From contig OZ017768.1 of the NCBI GenBank assembly GCA_963969345.1, positions 5,232,718 through 5,296,717 on the forward strand: DNA of 64,000 nucleotides. The letters are read 5' to 3'. Positions 31,757 to 41,556 of this stretch are shown piece after piece; the stretch's first letter is position 1; every line of letters begins with the position of its first letter. The DNA is from Turbatrix aceti. Lineage: Eukaryota; Nematoda; Chromadorea; Rhabditida; Panagrolaimidae. The notes beneath the pieces are model-generated. The model worked only from the letters and a program-made list of their open reading frames with translations. It was not told the DNA's origin and searched no databases. Both the position numbers and the translations under genes were made by a program.

Positions 31757-33187
31757 ATGTCTCTGAAGCTGCGCCATTTGCAGCAGCCTGCTCCGGCAGC
31801 CCCGACGCCTCCTCCACCTCCCCCTCCGACACCGACACCGAGGATCATGGTTAACGCGTACGTAGTGTGTGACAGCATCTACTGGGCGCAAAAGTTGTTT
31901 GGAGCTGGCATGTTTACGCTGCTCGCCACGTGGATTTTCGGCTACGCTGGCGGCATTGGGTTCCAGAACGAGCCGAAGCTCGAGTTCAACATCCATCCCC
32001 TGCTCATGAGCGCCTGCATGGTTTTTCTCAACGGTGAGGCTATTACTATCTACCGAGGAAACCGATTTCGTGCTAAGTCTGTTACCAAGTCCCTCCACGC
32101 GTTGATCCAGACGATAGTGGCGGTCTTTGCTTCGCTGGGCCTCAAGGCTGCCTGGGATTCGCACAATTACAACAAACCCCAGCCAATTCCAAATTTGTAC
32201 TCATTTCACTCGTGGCTCGGCATCGCTACGTTCAGCATCTTCTGTGTTCAACTTGTTGGCGGCATTGGCACGTACCTTCTGCCTTACGCCAGTCTCAGCA
32301 TGAGGAAACAGTGAGTGTAAATCTGGGAGGGGCGAACAGATGTTTTTTTTGTATGCGAACGAACACGAACGTTTTGTTAATTTTTTTCGAGAAATCGAAC
32401 AAATGTGAACATTTTTGACCGTGTTTGCGAACGAACAACGAACAGATTATTTTAATCGTTTAAACAAAATTTGGTCCTAACTGGACAGAAAAACATAAAC
32501 TGCGGTAATATGCGTTTTCACGTTTTCGATAACAGTCTTCTTACACTTTTTACGGCCAAAGTCAATGCACACTTTTTGCCATTTTTTCGTTAAATAACAT
32601 CGATTTTGGCACAATTAAACTAATTTTAACCGAATTTTTGTTTGTTTTGTCTGTTTGGAAAATTTATTTTTGTTCACAAACGAATTCGAACAAAGCAAAT
32701 CTGTTTTCAAACAAACACGAACGCAAACAATTTTATTTGTTTGCGAACGAACTTCAACGAACGCGAACATTTGCCCATCCCTGGTGTCATCTTTTGCGAG
32801 ATGATAGTATCGAAACGATTTTTAGGATGATGCCATTCCACAGATCCAGTGGATTTCTCATCTTTATCCTTTCTCTGTCCTCTGCGCTGCTCGGCTACAG
32901 TGAAAAGTCTGCATGGGCATGTAAGTCGCCTCCAAAAAATCTCCCATCAAATTTGTTTTCTTCCGTTTTCAGTCACCTGCTGGACAAAAGACGGCGTCCT
33001 CTGCGGCATGGTCATCGTAGCCCACCTCTACGCAGCGTGCCTCGTGCTCTACGCGCTCTGCGTGATCCTCGTGCTGCTCAACCCGGATTGGATTCGGAAG
33101 CCTCTGCCCAGCGAAATTTCCCCTTCCCAGCAACGGCTCAACCCTGAAAACGATCACCTGCAGCCGGTGTTGGGGCTGCAGCACTGA
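31757..33187 (+). CDS. CYB561: Cytochrome b561 (ascorbate-dependent transmembrane ferrireductase)
   Basis: Three exons (31757-32310, 32826-32920, 32973-33187) give 287 residues. After a Pro-rich N-terminus (TPPPPPPPTPTP) there are six membrane segments. Candidate haem-ligand His residues lie in FNIHPLLMS, KSLHALIQT, YSFHSWLGI and MMPFHRSSG. The last of these is rebuilt across intron 1 (CA/G) and runs into the diagnostic block ALLGYSEKSAW. FTCWTKDGVLCG follows in the last loop. Cytochromes b561 move electrons from cytosolic ascorbate across vesicle or plasma membranes to monodehydroascorbate or ferric iron. The length is near the 230-280 of the family; the extra part is the N-terminus. Intron 1 (515 bp) is mostly a dispersed repeat. 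Confidence 0.93.
32323..32785. repeat. GTTCG/CGAAC dispersed repeat element in cytochrome b561 intron 1
   Basis: The roughly 460-bp element has imperfect terminal inverted repeats: CTGGGAGGGGCGAACAGATG at the left and GCGAACATTTGCCCATCCCT at the right. Internal GAACGAACACGAACG and TTTGCGAACGAAC motifs occur near both ends. The middle (about 32570-32640) matches the middle of the 56.2-kb copy (CCATTTTTTCGT.AAAT.ACAT). It has no open frame. Confidence 0.7.
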
Positions 33188-33350
33188 CGGCCCTGCCGAG
33201 CTCGCATGCTCACTGCTTCCCTCCACCCCCACACTTTTCCCTGTTGTTTTCCCGGATCTCCGGCGTGTTCCATGTTGTACAGTATATCATAATTTATCCG
33301 GTCTGTGACACTTCTGAGACAAGGAAGGCACTATTAAAAGGTTTCATGTC

Positions 33351-35089
33351 TCATGACTTCTTCTTTGGTGATCGTCGGTGACTCGCGGCCGGTCGCATGG
33401 GCGCTTTCACCTTCTCGAATTGGGTCGCCGTCGAATTGTTGAGTCTGAAAAGCGAGTTTATGTATGTTCAGAAAACCGCTGCAAAAAAACTTACTCATCG
33501 AGAACCTGAATTTTCGGGAATTTTGTCTTTGAACGTTTGCCAGTTTTGGGTTTTCTAGATTGATCCGTGGATACCTGCCTTTCGGTTGGCTTTTCTGGTT
33601 TATCGTGCTTTTCGGCATGTTTCTCGACGGGCTTTTCTGGCTTTTCGGCATGCTTCTCGACAGGCTTCTCGACGGGTTTTTCGTGCTTTTCGACAGGCTT
33701 CTCGACGGGCTTTTCTTGCTGTTCGGCGGGCTTCTCGATGGGCTTTTCGGCAGGCTTTTCGATGGGCTTTTCTGAAGGCTTCTCGACAGGCTTTTCGGGC
33801 TTTTCTGCAGGCCTTTCGACGGGTTTTTCCTGCTTCTCGACAGGCTTCTCGATAGGCTTTTCTTCCTGCTTCTCGACGGGCTTTTCTTGCTTTTCGGCAG
33901 GCTTCTCGATGGGCTTTTCTGGAGGCTTCTCGGCGGGCTTTTCTGGCTTATCAGCAGGCTTCTCGACAGGCTTTTCTGGCTTCTCGACAGGCTTCGCGAC
34001 GGGCTTTTCCTGCTTCTCGACAGGTTTCTCGACGGGCTTTTCTTGCTTTTCGACAGGTTTCTCGACTGGCTTTTCTTGCTTTTCGGCAGGCTTCTCGACA
34101 GGCTTCTCGACGGGCTTTTCTTGCTTTTCGGCAAGCTTCTCGATAGGCTTTTCGGCAAGCTTCTCGATAGGCTTTTCTGGAGGCTTCTCGGCGGGCTTTT
34201 CTGGCTTATCAGCAGGCTTCTCGACAGGCTTTTCTGGAGGCTTCTCGATGGGCTTTTCCTGCTTCTCGACAGGCTTCTCGACGGGCTTTTCTGGCTTTTC
34301 AGCAGGCTTCTCTACGGGCTTTTCGGCAGGCTTCTCGACAGGCTTCTCTTGCTTTTCGGTGGATTTTTCTTTCTTCTCAACAGGTTTTTCGGGGACCTTC
34401 TCCGGCTTCTCACTGGCTTTCTCGATCGGTTTTTCTTGATGCTCACTGATTTTCTCGACGACAGTCTCCTGCTTCTCGTTGGGTTTCTCAGCTTCTTTGG
34501 GTTTCTCGATCTCGTTGGGTTTGTCGATTTGTTCCTTATCACTCGTTCTCTCGGGAGAGTCGGGTTTCTCGGTTAATTTATCAAGGGCAGTCGGTTGCTT
34601 GTTGTTTGATTTTAACTTTTCTTTCAATTTTTCTTTTGGTTTCTCTTTTGACCTTCCTTTCGCTTTTTCTTTGGACTTTTCTTTGGTCTTTTCCTTTTCC
34701 TTTTTCTCATTTGATTTTTCTTTTGCCTTCTCTTTCAGCTTTTCTTTTGTTTCATTCAACTTTTTCAGTTTGACGGGCCATTTTTCGGGTTTAACGGCTT
34801 TCCCATCCTTTTTCTCTAGTTTTTTGATTTCTTTGGCAGGCAAGACTTCGACTATGTCGAAATTGGCCGGCGAAGTTCCGCGCCTGTCGCTCGTATTGTC
34901 TGAAGCGCTCGTAACGCTTGACACGCTGGAAACGCTCGAAGCACCGGTACTGGAGGCATTTGAAGCGCTTGAAGTGCTGGTTGTATTCGGAGACTTCCCT
35001 TCGTCGTCCTCGGTGACGTCGACATAAAGATCATTGGACGGCGGTTTGACGACCTTCGGCGGCACAGGAGACTCGTTCGGCAATGGCAT
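33351..35089 (-). CDS. Long Lys-Glu-Pro repeat protein, disordered
   Basis: Two exons (33495-35089, 33351-33444) give 562 residues. The N-terminus ([17 protein letters not shown]) is followed by a Ser/Thr-rich segment (about residues 35-70), a Lys/Glu-rich segment of KEKXKEK type (about 105-170), and then several dozen imperfect E-K-P-[VAI]-E-K units. The short tail after the intron ([16 protein letters not shown], then KKKS) is basic. The exon junction is fixed by GATGA/GTAAGT and a TTTCAG acceptor, which change the frame relative to a longer-looking open frame that ends at 33334. No domain or signal peptide is recognised. Composition suggests an extended, charged, Pro-broken linker or filament-binding protein. 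The opposite strand is also open (Phe-Ser-Gly repeats), but that is a mirror of the repeat. Confidence 0.8.
33520..34390 (-). repeat. Coding tandem repeat array (30-bp and longer units) in the Lys-Glu-Pro protein
   Basis: On the minus strand the unit is GAAAAGCCCGTCGAGAAGCC and close variants. Higher-order duplications are visible; for example, a block with GGCTTATCAGCAGGCTTCTC on the plus strand occurs near 33945 and again near 34202 with the same neighbours. This points to recent segmental duplication inside the gene. Confidence 0.8.
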
Positions 35090-36799
35090 GTGTATTGCTG
35101 TCGATCACAAAGCGGAGAAGTAGGTATCTGAATGCGAGAATAATGATTTTCTCTTTCATGGAAAACGTTGATATCTAAAATTTGAATTTTTTGATTCTGA
35201 TCGTAGCTGTTGCATATTTTTTTTCAGATCAGAACGAAGGGCTTGGGAACGTAAAAGCATTTTTCAATTTTTTAGTTGCTCGCGGCAATGAATCTTGGCA
35301 AACGTAGACACTACGTCAGAGTAAATCGGTAAATTTAATTTCATTCGATTTAATTTATTTATTAGTGTTTAACATTACATTACATACATATATACTAATA
35401 TCATATGAGAATCCGGGGTAACGTCTACCTGTGTCGATGGGTGTCAACGCAGACATCGGACTCGCGAAAGTCGTAAAGCCCGAAAAATATGTTTTGTTAC
35501 TGCCACCAGTGCGCAGCGGAGTTCTCGTTCAAACACATTCAAATAAGTTCAAGTGTTTGCGAGAAAAGCAAAAAAACCGAGCCGTTTGCTCGACAGCTCG
35601 ACTTATCTATTGGCTTGCTCGACAAATCTGGTGTGCAACTTGATTGTAAGACGGATGACTTGATGAGGATGATAATCAACATATTTCTATTTTTTTACTA
35701 AATATGTATATCGCAGTAAATATATCGAACCCTTTGGTCGTCATCATTTTCGTACCCCAAGGTGTGCTTACTCTATTTTGTGACACTTTCGTTGCATAAC
35801 CATAACAAAATATTATACATATTACGCTAACAAGTAAAGATAATGGCATTTCCTTTTTCTAGTTTTTTGGTTTCAAAGTACGGTTAGTCGGAACGGTTTT
35901 TAGTGAATTTTTTGTATGGCATGACATTTTCAACTTGATGTGCGATGTCTTGTATGGTTTTATGTATTATCCTTTACTTGTTTTTTTTTCTTTTTTTGGA
36001 CAAAGCAGAAAATATCCCGCATGCCTAACTGTATGACTTGGTGTGTTTTAGACCGCGGTCGACGAGCCTTGAGCCTTTGCTACTGTTACCGAAATCCAAG
36101 ACTTTGTGCCTTTACGAAGTTTTTGGTATTTACGAGGTAATTGTTGTTTGGTAAAACATTTAGATATTCGATATTTTTCGGTATTAACAAAAATCAAAAA
36201 ATTGGTTTTGGGTTCAATTTTTTTTTATTTTTGCCTTGGTCGACATCACGGCTAATTTGCATTCCCAATACGGATCTTTGTTTACATTAAGTCATCATCT
36301 CACGAGTGTCGTTAGCTTGACTCAATTAGAAGTTAACCTCACGTCACGCCCATAGGTTCGGGAAGCAGGTTTACCGTAGCTGGAATGCCTAAATCAAATT
36401 GAAAAACCATGAGTGCGAGGCGTTGTTATCGACCTCCGCCTCTAAACGCAAGAAACATGGTAACATCGGGTTCAAAGTAGGCGATACATATGCCATTGCT
36501 GTTTGCAATAAAATTTATAGACGACGGGAGAGTCATTGCAAAAGTCGTATGAATACCGGTCATTTAGTTTTATCTTGTGTTTGCAATAACAAATCTTTTT
36601 GTTTTGTTGGCAACAAGACTTGCTTAATTGAATTTCTTATAAATGATGTTTTTTGTATTTAATTTGGTTTGGATTATAAATGTTCTCAGTCAGTTAACGA
36701 ACATTTATTAACATTGCAATGAGTGCGAGTGAGGGCGGGCGTCTGAGCATGTCAGTTTGGTATTTATAGAAAAATTGTATTCACATTTTCAGAAAAATC
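35090..36799. other. Long AT-rich intergenic region
   Basis: It lies between the start of the Lys-Glu-Pro gene and receptor 3. Small open frames (for example 36399-36662) have no support. Nothing resembling an RNA gene or a transposon end is evident. Confidence 0.5.
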
Positions 36800-37990
36800 A
36801 TGAACATGTCGATCAGACCTAGCTTGCACATCGCAGAGCTTCCCAACTTAGATCCCATCTTAGCCAACTTTCCGGCCACCACCAACTCCGAGCGGCGCTC
36901 ACACAATCTTCTGTTTTTTCTCCCGCTGATATACATCATTCCGACTGCGATTCTTCAGGTTACGTTGGTGTTCACTCTTCTCAAGCCCAAGTACAGACAG
37001 GACTTTCATTATGGGTTCTACCGGTTTTTGGCCGTTGCAGTCACTGGCGTATGCAACAAACGCTAATTTTTCCAGTTATAATTTTTTTTGCAGGACTTTT
37101 TTCACTTTATCGCCGATATTTTCTACAGCAGAATTTCAACAACGTCGTTCGCTCCGGGATTCTATGACTTTTACAGGCACTACAAAATTGTTATGCGGAT
37201 ACTGTACTTTATCAGTTTATATTGCACAGTTTTGCAAGGCGCGAGTCTGATTCTTATCTCGATAAATCGACTGTCCGTTGTCATTTTTCCTCTGAAAAGC
37301 GAATCTTTCTGGAGAAAGTACACAAACTTCCTGGTCGTCTGTCTGATCGTTTTTCCTGTTTGCCTGAGTTTTCATCCGCTGGTCTGTCAACTGGATATCA
37401 GCATGATTGGCGACTTTGCCTTCCACATTGGGCCTTTCAAGTGGTTCCAGGAAGACGAGAATCCCAAAAAGTCTGTCCCCAGCTTGTTTATCCGCTTTGA
37501 ATTCAGTTTATTAGTTTTCAGATGCCTTCCACAGCTCCCAAAAGCCGAAATCCTGGTCATCACGAGCTACTCATTTTGCTGTTTCGGCAACCTCGTGCTC
37601 AACGCGCTCGTTGCAATCGTTCTCCTCTACTGCCGGTTTGTGCGCAGGGTCTCCGCAGTCGCAAAACACATGTGGCAGGCAGAAATCAACCTCGCGATGT
37701 ACACGGTCGCCGTCGTCGCGTGCCAGACCATCTACGTCTACGGCAGCGCGTACATCGACGTCGATCTCGACGACATATCGACGGCCGACGAGCTCAAGCA
37801 CTCCATCACACTCATCGTCTGCGGCTCTTTTTTTACCGACTTTGTCGCTCTCACGCAGTCTTGGTTCGTGCTTGTCATGTCCAGCATCATCCGAAGCAGA
37901 CACCCGTTTTTGCAAAAGTTGTCCTACCGTAGACAGTCCATCAACGTGCAAAGAAGGATTCAAGAATGCCACACGAATATACCGATATAA
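36800..37990 (+). CDS. Nematode serpentine chemoreceptor, Srg/Srv-like (receptor 3)
   Basis: Three exons (36800-37048, 37094-37440, 37522-37990) give 354 residues, exactly the length of receptor 1. The first membrane helix (LLFFLPLIYIIPTAILQVTL) and the tract after it align with receptor 1 (LLKPKYRQDFHYGFYRF versus LLRPKNKKAFRFGFHRF). Helix 3 ends NRLSVVIFP then FWRKY, and the third exon resumes as KCLPQLPKAEI, matching QCTVFPTSEV of receptor 1. The 81-bp intron 2 has no stop codon and keeps the frame. Ignoring it would insert 27 residues that receptor 1 lacks, so splicing there is strongly favoured. Polyadenylation signal AATAAA is at about 38040. Confidence 0.85.
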
Positions 37991-40900
37991 AGATAATTTT
38001 TGAATTTTATCGGCGTGATTTATAAAAAAGCTGCGCAAAAAATAAACTTGGAAAATCCTATTTTCAGACGTGTTATAACATTTTTAATTTTATTTTTTTT
38101 TACGTTTTTAAAAATATTGAAACTTTAAAAAACGTAAAAAATCATGTGCTTCCCGAAAAGGTCCGTCAATTAAAAAAATAGGAAATCAAGAAAAAAATTA
38201 CCAAAAATCGGTGACGCTCGCGCACGTTTTTTCTGTTCCTGTCGTTTCATGGAACACCTAGTACTTTGAATTTTTTGATGTCTCATGCGTCAATGGACGT
38301 CTCTAATCGCCGATTTAGCGGAAAAAAAAACAACGCCATTTCTTTATGTGTTTTTTGCCTTCAAACCAACTTGGCACCGCCTTTCAATTGATCGTTTCGC
38401 ATTTGTGTTTTTTTCGGATTGTTACCGTTTTGACCGTCAACCGTCACCGAGCAACATGGAGCCTCGCTTCGACAAAAAACGACTACGCATAGTGACCGGT
38501 GGTTGTTCTTCCGCATTTTCAACATTTACATTTCTTGAGGTGAGTCGTCAGGGTCTGCCAAAAATTTGCAGACGGTCTGCCAAAAAAAACCAGGCCCTGT
38601 TTGTTTAAGCGCACGTTGGTTGACTGACCGCCGTCTAAAATCTGGGATTGCACGCGTGCCAGCGTTTACCCTACCTTGAATATCCCCTATACTAACCTGA
38701 GTCGCCCCGCCCATTTCTCATGAGAATTATGGGTCAAGCAGGTGTTTTATTATCCTAATTTATTATTCATGTGTTATTTTTTTGTGAGTGCAGAAAAAAG
38801 GAGAAAAGCGAATTTTTCTCAGATCTGCCACTTTTGCGTAAAGGATTTCCGAAATGTCAGATTCGTTTGAATTCTTAGCTTTCTAATTGGATGCGATTAG
38901 GAGATGTTTGGTAGGGTCTGGAGGAACACCTGCGGCGCGTGCGTATTGCGCAGGGAATGCGCAATCGGCTGGCAGACTCAATTTCTTCCTAGACAGTATA
39001 TTTTTTTTAAATGATAGGTTTGCTACGCTCACTCAGACAGTTTTTTGTTGTGTCTAGATTTCTGTTAAACATATAATTTTACAATTTACGATTTACGATT
39101 ACTGTGATCTTGTTTTGTTTTTGCGCCCGATCGCCAATTGCCGTGGCTAGACAGACTTTTTCGCGCTCCTCGGCTCATTATTTCAATTGCATTTCCTATC
39201 GCTTTCGCGCATGAAAACTTCGAGTGAGGAGATTATGCTTCCTTGTGCAGGAAGGAAGGAAGGAGGGAAGGCTGTTGTTGTTGCCCGGCAGAAGAAGAAA
39301 CCTGCCCCGAGGTTGCCTCTTTATTCCCGGCTCATCGCCCCGTTACAATGTGCTTCTTGCTTTCTGCTTTCTGCTTTTTCCGCTTCTCGGCGCCCTCTCC
39401 TCCTGCGAAACGAAACCTGCTTTCAGCACGTGTGGCGGAGTTTTTGCGCGGCCATTGCGGTGTCATTTATCTCCTGATGACCACCCCCATCACCATCACT
39501 ACCACCACCGGCGGGGCTCGCATCGTGCATGGTCATAAACAAGAATCATGGGGCTTTCAGCACCCCCGCTGCAGGCGTTGGCAATCGCAGATAAATCAGT
39601 TGTCGGATTAAGTCGCGTCGCCTTTATTTGGCTGCTGATTACGATACGCTTCTTTTTTTTGTTCTTGCAGCCAGATGAATGAATGATGGAATTTTGTGTC
39701 ATCGGTCCTGGTAGATAAATGGGTTTTTTGTGGTTTTTGAACTATTTGAGCGATACATGCCCCCGGGGATGACGGAAGACGGATTCGAAGTCGGGCATCC
39801 ATCAAAATGTCTCAGCATGGCCACACCGCTCTGACAACCCCCTCGAATGCGTTTTTGCATCTGAATCAACGTCAACGATTTTGGGTTAACTTGGCGTTAA
39901 CTGAATTCTCCAATAATAATCATTTTTCCTTTCCAGTGCACAAATTGCGTCCAAACTCGTATAATCAATTTTTTAAAAGCATTTTTGTGTCCCCAATATT
40001 TATGATTTCTTTTTGATAACAAGAGCGAAACGTGTTTCACGTTCGTTCCGTGTGTGGGGGTGTGTGGGACTCGTCGTGCGAATTACAGCGATTTGAGGTA
40101 ACAGAATTCAACGGTTTTAGGAATTCACTGAAATACGAATTCCAAAAAAAACCGTTTAAAAAAAAACAAGACGTTTCTCTAATTTATTACAAAAAACATG
40201 AAAACCCGGGAAAGTGAAACGTTCGAATGTTCTAACGAGTTTGAACTGCTTTTGCTGCAATCTCGACCGTCTGGTGCACCGGTTTTGTCTTTTTTTTATA
40301 AATACATTCACCGGGATCTGGCTTCGATTTTTCGGGGGATCGAGCACAATGTTGAGACATGTCACCTTTGCACCTTTGATCTCAGTCAGCTCTGCGTTCC
40401 CCGAGTGTCTCTTTTCTCTTCTTCCCCTTCCTGATCTTTCCCGCATCGAAACACAAAGATCGCAACCCACAACGATTTTGAACTGCGATTTTGAACGCTT
40501 CTTAACTCGGATTTTTCTCCTGTATCGTTATTTGTCGTAGATGTGAGCCTTCCTTCTCCAAGGCCTTTGCCAACGCGATGGCGTGTAGCCGATGAGTATT
40601 GTACTACTACTTTTCTCACATCAGCGAAACTGGTCATTCTTACTTACGAACGAACGTACACACGTTTTGGAGGTTTTGAAACTGGCCAGCCGGCTATTCC
40701 AAAAACGCGTGTACCATTACTTTGTTTTGTTTTCCTTTCTTTTTCCTTTTTCGTCTTCTCTGACTGATTTTCACGGGCATTTGCCTCCCTGGAATTAAAT
40801 GCAAGACGGGCTACAACCACTTCAGGATGTATGTATTTTGCGTGCAATGCAATGCAATCCTGGCAGACATTGCGAAGAATCTTTGCGGGTGTTTATCCCA

Positions 40901-41556
40901 TGATAAGCGGTCTGCTTTTTCTTTTTTTTTGTTTCTGGAAGGTGACACAAAATTTTTCAGTGTTAACAAAAATAAATAAAAAAAAAATGTTTTTTACCTG
41001 TAGAAATTTGTAATCGCATTTTTCGTGTGTTCTGGAATGTTTTCTTTTGTTTCGAATAAATAGCGTGAAATTTGAGTGTAACCGCCCGGTTTTTGTTAAA
41101 AACAACTGGTTTAAAATTTGAAATGCATGATTTTTTACTTTTTCTTGTTCCCAAATGATGGCGGAGCGGTCTACCTTGTCGAATTCACCGTTTTCCGTAA
41201 ACAGCCGGTTAGACAAAATCCCATGCATGAATTCGAATTCCTCAGTCTAGATCGCTTGGATCACGTCGCTTGTTTAGGTAGCTGCGCATGCGAGACTCAA
41301 TCAGTCAGCTTCCTGTGCCTCTCGGCCGACGATGGCGGCAGTGGCCGGTAAAGGCGGAGCCTGCTTGCTCTTTGTCATTCTCGTTCGTTCCTGTTTGCAC
41401 ACATGCATGCGTGCCGGTGCTTCTCACATCTTCTTTACTGGCTTCACCGTGTTTTTTGTCTGCTAGCGGCAACAACACAATTGCTCTTGTAAATATTTAT
41501 TTGTATTTTGCTTCTCTCTTCTGCTTCTCCTGTTTCCCGTCAAAACTGTCATCATT
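37991..41556. other. Long intergenic or upstream region of the RhoGEF gene
   Basis: The 3.6-kb stretch contains an AATAAA for receptor 3 near 38040, a possible alternative first exon at 38456-38539 (listed separately), and a GGAA tandem run near 39250-39270. The rest is mixed-composition DNA without supported exons. Many short open frames on both strands are Phe- or Ser-rich and have no splice or domain support. Confidence 0.5.
38456..38539 (+). CDS. Candidate alternative first exon (28 codons) upstream of the RhoGEF
   Basis: The ATG opens MEPRFDKKRLRIVTGGCSSA and runs 28 codons to a strong GAG/GTGAGT donor in phase 0. Phase 0 is also what the second RhoGEF exon (43308) needs, so it could be an upstream promoter's first exon for that gene. 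It could equally be chance or part of an unrelated gene. Confidence 0.25.

Noticed and set aside
33334..33350. Alternative C-terminus of the Lys-Glu-Pro protein ending at 33334
   Set aside because: The frame that stops at 33334 does not match the phase left by the GATGA/GTAAGT donor; correct joining stops at 33351.
33567..34439. Long plus-strand frames of Phe-Ser-Thr-Gly or Leu-Leu-Asp-Arg repeats
   Set aside because: They are reverse-strand mirrors of the Lys-Glu-Pro repeat, start and end inside it, and have no unique sequence, splice sites or signal peptide.
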